64,000 nt of DNA from Excoecaria cochinchinensis. Its lineage: Eukaryota > Streptophyta > Magnoliopsida > Malpighiales > Euphorbiaceae. Below are positions 57,901 to 64,000 of the stretch, piece by piece (position 1 is the stretch's first letter; every line of letters begins with the position of its first letter). The notes under the pieces are model-generated. The model was not told where the DNA came from. It saw nothing but the letters and a program-made list of their open reading frames with translations, and did not search any database. Location of the stretch: assembly GCA_947683425.1 (NCBI GenBank), contig CANTUQ010000078.1, positions 1,180,001 through 1,244,000 on the forward strand, given 5' to 3'. The translations under genes and the position numbers were made by a program.

Positions 57901-58531
57901 CTTTATATGTTTTTTTTGTATGATATTATTAGTAGTACAATTTATTACTTTCAAATATATTTGTGTGACAATAAATTTTCTTTAATTTACGAGTACTTTT
58001 GATTAAATATCTACTATGAATTTATATCATTTATATTCATATAAATATTTTTCCGTCTTGCCTATATTAATTTATTTTATTATTTAACAATATGCATACA
58101 GAAAAAAAAACAGAAATCAAAATTTTAGCGACGGATTTGCGATTAAAAATCCATCGCTATAATTTCAATATTTAGCGCCAACATTAGCGACTGATTTCTA
58201 ATTAGTCGCTAATATTTAGCGACAGATACAACAAAACGACAGTTAGTTACTAAAATAAATAGCGGCTGAATTAGCGAGTCAAAAAATTAGTCGCAATTTA
58301 TTTCTTTTTAGCGACTGAATATTGCGACTAAATTTTCAGTCGCTAATTTCATGAAATCACATTCGGCGACTAATTTCATTTGCTTAATAGCGACTATTAA
58401 TTAATACATTTAGCGACTAAATTTAGTCGCTAATTTTAGTGACTAAATTATTGTTTAGTCGCTAATTTCCTGCGACGGCTGATATTGCGACATTTCGTCG
58501 CGCCGTCGCTATATGCTATTAGCGACTAAAA
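57901..58531. repeat. CACTA 3' untranslated region and subterminal repeats
   Basis: 57901-58120 is AT-rich 3' sequence. 58125-58531 is packed with AGCGACTAA, TTAGTCGCTAA and GCGACGG motifs in both orientations, mirroring the 5' side. The terminal CACTA inverted repeat is absent, and sequence switches to LTR E at 58532. Confidence 0.85.
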
Positions 58532-61102
58532 TGTCACACCCTGTTTGCCCCCTAGCAGTATGAGCCATGTTTGTGCATGTGCATTGTGTGAGTTTTGACA
58601 TGTGTAAAGGGCATTTTGGGTAGAAATGCATGTTTTAAGAGTTTTGTTAGCATGTGAGTGCATGTGTGGTGTTAGGGTGTGAATTAGTTGGGTTGCACTT
58701 GGGTGTGCTTACTCATATGTTTGTAGAGTGTGTTTTGGGGCTGTGCTTGTGTGTGTGTGTTCACACACTTGTAGGGTGTTATTAGTTGGGAGAGTTTTGG
58801 GTGCATGTGGTGCATGATTGTAGTGTGTGAGTGGTTGATTTCCACCACTAGAGAGATGCCATGTGTCTAGGGTTGGGTAAGGGTAAGTAAAAGGAGGAAA
58901 GGAAAATTAGGAAATCATATTTTCTATTCCCTTTTCTCGTTCCTGTCCTCCCTCTACTACTCTTCTTCCTCTTCTTCACTCTTTAGTTGCCCTAGCTTAG
59001 ATTCAAGCTCTTGGTAGTGGGAATTGATCACACCTTGCATTTAATTAATAAGTTTTCTGCATTTTGCATCCTCATCTTCATCTTTCTTCTTCATATTTTC
59101 TGGGTTTGGATCTAAGTTAGAGTTTTGTGTTTATCTGTTTTTTTGGTTTAATGCTTAGTTGAGCCTACTCGTGAGCCGAAGGGCAAAGAGAAGGTTGGAT
59201 CTAGTGGATCTAAGCATTAGGAGCTAAGGATTTCAAGGTTTGGGAAATTTCCTGTTTTTGTATGTAAATATGTTCATGTATGTGTTCTTGGTGATTTCTG
59301 GAAAATTGGGTTGTGATATGCTCTTGATATGGTATGTATGTTATGGGTTCTTATTTGGGTAAAGTAATTTTGCATGAGCATGGGATTATTGTAGTGATTG
59401 TGAGGATTGATGAGGTTTTGCTGCAAATTTATGGGTATTGATAATTCTTGGGATTGTGAGTTTGAATTGATGTTTGGTGTGAAATTACTTGTTGTTAAAT
59501 GTTATATTGCGGGTATAGATGATGATGGTTGGCTGGATTTGAGGTAAGAGGCTATTGGATGTGATTTGTGTGTTTGTGTGTGAGTTTTGGGAGAGGAAGA
59601 AATCTGCAGAATTCTGCAGATTTTGGAAATCCCGACTCTCACGATCGCGACAGAGATCGGTGATCTTGGGCTGTGCTGTAGCAAGCACGCGACCCTGTCG
59701 CAAGCTCGCGATAGCAAAAGTTGTTGAGTGCTCTCTGTCGTGAGCGCGACGGCGTTGCGATCGCGACAGAGCGCAATGCTGGCCTGTGCTTTCGCGAGCA
59801 CGCAATTTATTGCGAGCCCACGATAGCGGTGTTTTGACTCTCTGTCGCGATCGCGATAGAGTTGCGAGCGCAACAGAGTCAGGCTTCTTCCCCCTCCCCG
59901 CGATCGCGAAGTCCGTCGTGCGCGCAGCGAAGAGACTATGGTCTCTGTCGCGAGCGCGACAGCCTTGTTAGGCTGAATGAGTTTTTCCCTTGGTGTGTGT
60001 GTGTGGTTTCGAACTCCAGTTACTTTTGGTGAATATAGGTTTATATCTGCTAGCCTATGAATTATACTAATGCGAATCCATAATAGGAATATGCCTATAT
60101 GTATGTAAATATGTATATATGTGATTTGGGATATTATGGAATGAATTGAATGTATTATACATAACCTGCTAGAGTCTGTTTAGTGGATAGTTAGGCCTGC
60201 CTAATAGAGTCTTATAGCTACAGCCTCAGTTCAGTTTGGAACCCGATCAGGTCCCGTTTGGTTCCTCGCAAACCCTCTAATGTGTTTAGATCTTGTTTAA
60301 GGTCCCTTTATTAAACGTTTTGCAAATGATAAAGTAAATTGGTTTTCGATTCGTACCCGTAAGGTACTGTCTGTAATCGGCTCCTACCCGTAAAGTACTG
60401 TCCGTTCACTCGTTATCCACTACTTTGAGTCAGTAGGTGCTTTATTGTTTTGAATTATTTTGCTAAGTATGAGAATGTCTTATCCGAATATGTTTATTAA
60501 TGTGATATTATGAAGACAGTTATGTTATATCAAATGTATGACTCTACATGTTCATATGTTCATGCCCTTATCTAATGTGTATTTTTGAGTATGCCATCCG
60601 TATGTGTTTGCTTGACGACCATTGTGAATGGCCGTCCATTTGATTTGTGTGTTTCCCCACTAAGCGTTTATCCCTTAGCACGGTGTGTTTACCCGTGCAG
60701 ATGCGGAAGGAAAATGCCTTGGGAGAGTCGTCGCAGCCAGGCCAACACAGCTGGGTTTTAGTGTAGGGCTTAATGTTGTATTTTGATGATTCTTTTGTAT
60801 AGAACTCTCTTATGTCAGTTTGTAACAGCTTCCGCATATGTATAAGTATATTTTTGGGTATGTAATTATCTTTTGTACCTGTTGGTTGATCAAACAGTAA
60901 TGTAATGTTTTCTGTTATATTAATGCATGATCAGCTTCTTTCATGAATGATTTTGTAAAGTTTTTAATTACCCTGTATTTAGGTATGTATGTTTGTGTAT
61001 GAATATATGTATATTCTGTATCTGCGTGGTGACACCTTTACCCATGCGGCATCTCACTCCTTATCGGATGGGATCGCCTACGTATGAGTAGGGGGTGTTA
61101 CA
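58532..61102 (+). repeat. 5' LTR of E
   Basis: 2571 bp from TGTCACACCCTGTTTGCC to GTAGGGGGTGTTACA. It contains a 24-bp perfect palindrome (59600-59623), a CpG cluster (59636-59965), a decayed palindrome TTAGGCCTGCCTAA (60191-60204), hairpins GACG/CGTC plus CCATT/AATGG (60614-60636), CTAAG/CTTAG (60660-60678) and GCACGG/CCGTGC (60678-60698). No gene is present. Confidence 0.92.
59600..59623. repeat. 24-bp perfect palindrome in LTR E
   Basis: AAATCTGCAGAA is immediately followed by its exact reverse complement. LTR G has the equivalent 29-bp version. It sits just upstream of the CpG-rich cluster. Confidence 0.92.
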
Positions 61103-61107
61103 AGTTG

Positions 61108-61119
61108 TGGTATCAGAGC
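61108..61119 (+). promoter_or_regulatory. Primer binding site of E
   Basis: TGGTATCAGAGC, a perfect match to the initiator Met tRNA primer site, 5 nt after the LTR. Confidence 0.92.
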
Positions 61120-61219
61120 CCGGTTTAGGCGTTTCTGGGTGTTGTTCATGTGATACTGTGTGTGGGTACGTCTATGTCTAGGGCTGTGTTGGCTGATGCG
61201 ATTCTCTTTGTTTGCTTAG

Positions 61220-62032
61220 ATGGCTTTTAATTCTGCTCATGGATCGCTTGAGGAGTCCGCTGAAAGTGTGAACCCTCCAGCCAGGGATCCTTCTGTTTCA
61301 GTGTCGGCTCAAGCTGCTAGGGTCCAGCCCGAGGCCGCTACCATGCCTTTTGAAGCCATGTTTAGGCTGTCACAGGATATGGCGAGGGTCTTGGAGAGAG
61401 TGGTTGCCCCCAGGCCTCCCATGGAGAACTTAAGAAAAGCTGGAGCCGAAGACTTTTATGGAATAGGGTTGGATGAATCAGAGGTAGCAGAGAGGTGGTT
61501 AGATAAGGTGAAGAGGGCTTTGAGAGAAGTTAGGTGCCCTATGGAGTTGCAAGCAGAATGTGCCGTGGCCTTACTTCAAGGGTCGGCGTATGAATGGTGG
61601 GAACTAGTGTGCAAACAACCTCAGATGCCTGATCCTATTACATGGGAATTCTTTGTTGAGGAATTCACAAAGAAGTATGTAACTCAGACTTACAAGGATG
61701 CAAGATGGGCACAGTTTCTAAGTTTGAAGCAAAGGGCTATGTTGGTTTCGGATTATGAGAAAGAGTTTAATCGGTTGTCCCGATATGCTCCGCGAGGGGT
61801 AATGACAGATGATTTTCGATGCAAGCATTTTGAGGCTGGATTAAATGAGTCCTTAAGAGTAGCTTTGATCTCCTTGATGAGCACGCCAGGGGTGAGCTAC
61901 TATCAGATTGCGGATGCTGCTATGAGGGCTGAAAGGTCGGAGTCGGTGTTGAGAGAGAGAGCTCAGAGGAGGAATCAGCCTCGGGGTGGTTCTTCTTCTT
62001 CGTCTTCGGGTAAGAGAGCAAGGGATCCGTAA
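61220..62032 (+). CDS. Gag of element E (N-terminal and core part)
   Basis: A 270-codon frame from MAFNSAHGSLEES. The retrotransposon gag domain (about residues 75-215) reads AGAEDFYGIGLDESEVAERW, LLQGSAYEWWELV, ITWEFFVEEFTKKYVTQTYK and YEKEFNRLSRYAPRGV. It ends in a Ser-rich, basic stretch at a stop (62030-62032). The zinc knuckle lies downstream in another frame, so the full gag is broken. The start follows 100 nt of leader after the primer site and is the only reasonable ATG. It would form particles around element RNA. It is clearly related to the gags of A and F. Confidence 0.85.
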   Translation: MAFNSAHGSLEESAESVNPPARDPSVSVSAQAARVQPEAATMPFEAMFRLSQDMARVLERVVAPRPPMENLRKAGAEDFYGIGLDESEVAERWLDKVKRALREVRCPMELQAECAVALLQGSAYEWWELVCKQPQMPDPITWEFFVEEFTKKYVTQTYKDARWAQFLSLKQRAMLVSDYEKEFNRLSRYAPRGVMTDDFRCKHFEAGLNESLRVALISLMSTPGVSYYQIADAAMRAERSESVLRERAQRRNQPRGGSSSSSSGKRARDP

Positions 62033-62400
62033 GATCATTCATCATCCGGTTTAGCCACGAGGGGTAGAAGATAGGGTTCGGCAGCTGAGTCTGGTTCTGG
62101 CAGGGGTGGTAGATCGAGGCTATACCTATTTGTTCGCACCGCAGTAAGGCTCACTGGGGTGAGTGTAGGTGGCTCACTAGTGGGTGTTTTAGATGTGGGA
62201 GCACCGAGCACCATCTGGCTAACTGTCCACAGATGAGTGAGGATTCAGGTCTACAGAGAGGGGCTAGCGGAGTTGGATCAAATGCTATGCAGGCTGCCCG
62301 TGGTAGGGGCTGAGGTAGAGGTTGAGGCGGTCGACCTAGAGATGGAGCTGTTTCGGAGACAGTTGAGTGTCCTCCATCGGTCGTAACCAGAGCTTATGTT
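62033..62400 (+). pseudogene. Gag zinc-knuckle and Arg/Gly-rich segment of E, broken
   Basis: It reads in a different frame from the preceding gag and contains CFRCGSTEHHLANC at 62185-62226 (complete Cys-x2-Cys-x4-His-x4-Cys). Downstream, an Arg-Gly repeat has two TGA stops at about 62311-62326 where CGA is expected. A TAG stop near 62070 is similar. The zinc knuckle binds RNA in functional copies. Confidence 0.75.
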
Positions 62401-62817
62401 GTGAGAGCTAGAGAGGAGCAGGATGCCCCTGATGTGATTGCTGGTAAGTTCCTACTCCATGACACCGAATTGTATGCTTTAATAGACCCTGGTTCCACAC
62501 ACTCATATTTATGCACAGATAAGATTATTGATAAGTTGCATATGGTAGATCAGTTAGACTATGAGATATGTGTGACCAATCCATTAGGGCATAGTGTCAA
62601 TGTGAGTAGAGTTTATAGGAGTTGTCCCCTGTTGGTTGAGGGAGTTGAGTTTCCCGCGGACTTGATAGAGTTGCCATTCAAAGAGTTTGATCTGATTTTG
62701 GGTATGGATTGGTTGGGTAAGCAACGGGCCGTGGTTGATTGCCATAAGAAGACCTTTGTGCTTCGGGATAGGAACAGATTTCCAGTGTTTGTAAGAGGTT
62801 TGGGTGTAGTTCTGTGA
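62401..62817 (+). pseudogene. Aspartic protease of E
   Basis: A 138-codon open piece with active-site loop ALIDPGSTHSYL, then NPLGHSVNVSRVYRSCPL and EFDLILGMDWLGKQRAVVDC. The motif set is typical of Tekay-type protease (DPGS in place of D-S/T-G). The frame stops at 62817 and the RT continues in another frame, so there is a small indel near 62780-62815. The first Met is unlikely to be a true start, since this is part of the polyprotein. Confidence 0.8.
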
Positions 62818-62834
62818 ATAATGTGATCTCAGCA

Positions 62835-64000
62835 ATGCAAGCCAAGACGTTTTTTAGGAAAGGTTGCGAGGCTTTCCTAGCTGTGGTTTTGGATTCCAAG
62901 AGTGATCAAGTTAGGATTGAGGATATCCCTGTTGTGCGGGAGTTTAGTGATGTTTTCCCGAGTGATTTGCCTGGGTTGCCCCTAGAGGGAGAAGTTGAGT
63001 TAGCCATAGAGATTATGCCGGGTACCGCACCTGTATCGAAAGCACCTTATCGGATGGCTCCTGCAGAGTTGAGGGAACTTAAAACTCAACTACAAGAGCT
63101 ATTGGATAAGGGGTTTATTCGACCCAGCATATCCCCTTGGGGAGCTCCGATTTTGTTTGTTAAGAAAAAAGATGGATCCTTGAGGATGTGTATCGACTAC
63201 AGGCAGATCAATAAGATTACAGCGAAGAATAAGTATCCGTTGCCTAGAGTCGAGGATTTGTTTGATCAGCTTCAAGGTGCAGGTGTGTTTTCCAAGATAG
63301 ATCTTGGGTCGGGGTATTATCAGCTTCGTGTTAAGGATGAGGATATGGTTAAGACCGCATTTAGGACTCGGTATGGCCACTATGAGTTCCTTGTCATGCC
63401 GTTCGGTTTGACCAATGCTCCAGTGGCATTTATGGATTTGATGAATAGAGTGTTCAGGCCATACTTAGACCGGTTTGTGGTGGTGTTTATAGATGATATC
63501 TTGGTGTATTCCAAGGATGAGACCAAGCACGAGGAGCATCTTCGGTTGGTTTTGCAAATTTTGAGAGATCATCGGCTGTTTGCTAAGCTTAGCAAGTGTG
63601 ATTTTTGGCTTCGGGAAGTGTCATTTTTGGGCCATATGGTTTCAGCTAAGGGTATCCAAGTGGATCCAGCCAAGATTGAGGCGATAATTGATTGGAAAGC
63701 GCCTAGGAATGTTCAGGAAGTGTGGAGTTTCCTCGGTTTGGCGGGTTATTACCGTCGGTTTGTTAAAGGTTTCTCAGTGATTGCCGCTCCAATGACTAGG
63801 TTATTGAGGAAAGGAGTTAGGTTTCAGTGGTCAGACAGATGTCAGATTTTTTTTGAGCAGTTGAAGAAGTTGCTAGTTGAAGCTCCTATACTGACGCAAC
63901 CCATCTCAGGTAAGGAGTTTGTCATGTATAGCGATGCTTCGGGTGTTGGTCTGGGTTGTGTACTGATGCAAGAAGGTAAGGTGGTAGCTTATGCTTCTTG
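62835..64000 (+). CDS. Reverse transcriptase and start of RNase H of E, open to the edge
   Basis: From the ATG at 62835 I read about 388 codons without a stop to the window edge. The order is VREFSDVFPSDLPGLPLEGE, PYRMAPAELRELK, ILFVKKKDGSLRMCIDYRQ, KIDLGSGYYQL, MPFGLTNAPVAFM, the intact FIDDILVYSK polymerase box, SFLGHMVSAKGIQVDP, FLGLAGYYRRFVKGFS and the RNase H opening MYSDASGVGLGCVLMQEGK. The Met is internal to the polyprotein. The protein copies element RNA into DNA. It is out of frame with the protease by an indel. Most catalytic motifs look intact, unlike those in B and the Tat element. Confidence 0.88.
   Translation, partial: MQAKTFFRKGCEAFLAVVLDSKSDQVRIEDIPVVREFSDVFPSDLPGLPLEGEVELAIEIMPGTAPVSKAPYRMAPAELRELKTQLQELLDKGFIRPSISPWGAPILFVKKKDGSLRMCIDYRQINKITAKNKYPLPRVEDLFDQLQGAGVFSKIDLGSGYYQLRVKDEDMVKTAFRTRYGHYEFLVMPFGLTNAPVAFMDLMNRVFRPYLDRFVVVFIDDILVYSKDETKHEEHLRLVLQILRDHRLFAKLSKCDFWLREVSFLGHMVSAKGIQVDPAKIEAIIDWKAPRNVQEVWSFLGLAGYYRRFVKGFSVIAAPMTRLLRKGVRFQWSDRCQIFFEQLKKLLVEAPILTQPISGKEFVMYSDASGVGLGCVLMQEGKVVAYAS

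Larger units (their letters stand above)
36875..58531 (+). mobile_element. CACTA (En/Spm) DNA transposon, 3' end not in window
   Basis: It starts with the terminal motif CACTACAAAAAAAGGG at 36875. It has subterminal AGCGACTAA/TTAGTCGCT repeats at both sides (36893-37250 and 58125-58531), a TNPD-like and a TNPA-like gene on the plus strand, and element F inserted between the 5' leader and the genes. The matching terminus (reverse complement of CACTACAAAAA) is not found before element E begins at 58532. E therefore most likely sits in the 3' subterminal region and the end lies beyond 64000. The visible CACTA sequence without F is about 9.6 kb. Both genes are damaged. Confidence 0.9.
58532..64000 (+). 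mobile_element. Tekay-like Ty3/gypsy element E, truncated by window edge
   Basis: It has a 5' LTR, a perfect primer site, gag, zinc knuckle, protease and reverse transcriptase running off the right edge in RNase H. The preceding five bases TAAAA (58527-58531) would be the target duplication; the partner is outside. The clade is inferred from the long LTR and the RT and protease motifs; the chromodomain region is not in view. G is a solo LTR of the same family. Gag and protease regions carry stops, while the RT frame is open. Confidence 0.88.

Overview
This is plant nuclear DNA, most likely from an angiosperm. The window is repeat-rich, heterochromatin-like sequence, and I find no host protein-coding gene, tRNA or rRNA in it. 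Nearly every base belongs to a transposable element. Because insertion boundaries (TG...CA termini plus 5-bp target duplications) can be read directly, the window resolves into two stacks of nested insertions. I cannot name the species.

Left stack (1-36.5 kb). The host layer is an old minus-strand Ty3/gypsy element of the Tat lineage. Its gag is at 34.9-36.5 kb; protease, reverse transcriptase, RNase H and the second RNase H domain typical of Tat are at 0-3.4 kb. A solo LTR (D, 3413-34856, 2.9 kb once its insertions are subtracted, duplication ATGGA) sits in it. D itself contains two further solo LTRs (S1 4219-7945, S2 8159-10429) and a two-LTR, gag-only element (A, 10678-33182). A's right LTR holds a PIF/Harbinger-type MITE (30641-31305) and a complete but decayed Tekay-type chromovirus (B, 14797-30313). 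B's right LTR holds one more solo LTR (C, 23422-27089). That makes five generations of insertion.

Right stack (36.9-64 kb). A CACTA (En/Spm) transposon starts at 36875. It has subterminal AGCGACTAA-type repeats, a broken TNPD-like transposase gene (51.5-55.3 kb) and a TNPA-like second gene (55.5-57.9 kb). It is interrupted by a gag-only LTR element (F, 38973-51045) amplified into a tandem LTR-gag-LTR-gag-LTR array with one flanking duplication. F's middle LTR carries another solo LTR (G). A plus-strand Tekay-like element (E, 58532 to the right edge) lies in the CACTA 3' subterminal repeats, so the CACTA 3' end is probably beyond the window. E's RT reading frame is open from 62835 to the edge.

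The most interesting signal is inside the LTRs. Families that otherwise differ share a fixed series of dyad-symmetric motifs: CpG-rich palindrome clusters (TCGCGATCGCGA type), a 14-bp palindrome around GCATGC that exists in four symmetric versions, a run of short hairpins, and a CTAAGC...GCTTAG stem near the LTR end. Where a TATA box is visible it lies only about 260-550 bp into the LTR, so most of these structures should be transcribed into the RNA leader. Several differences between families are paired and preserve symmetry, which suggests selection on structure.
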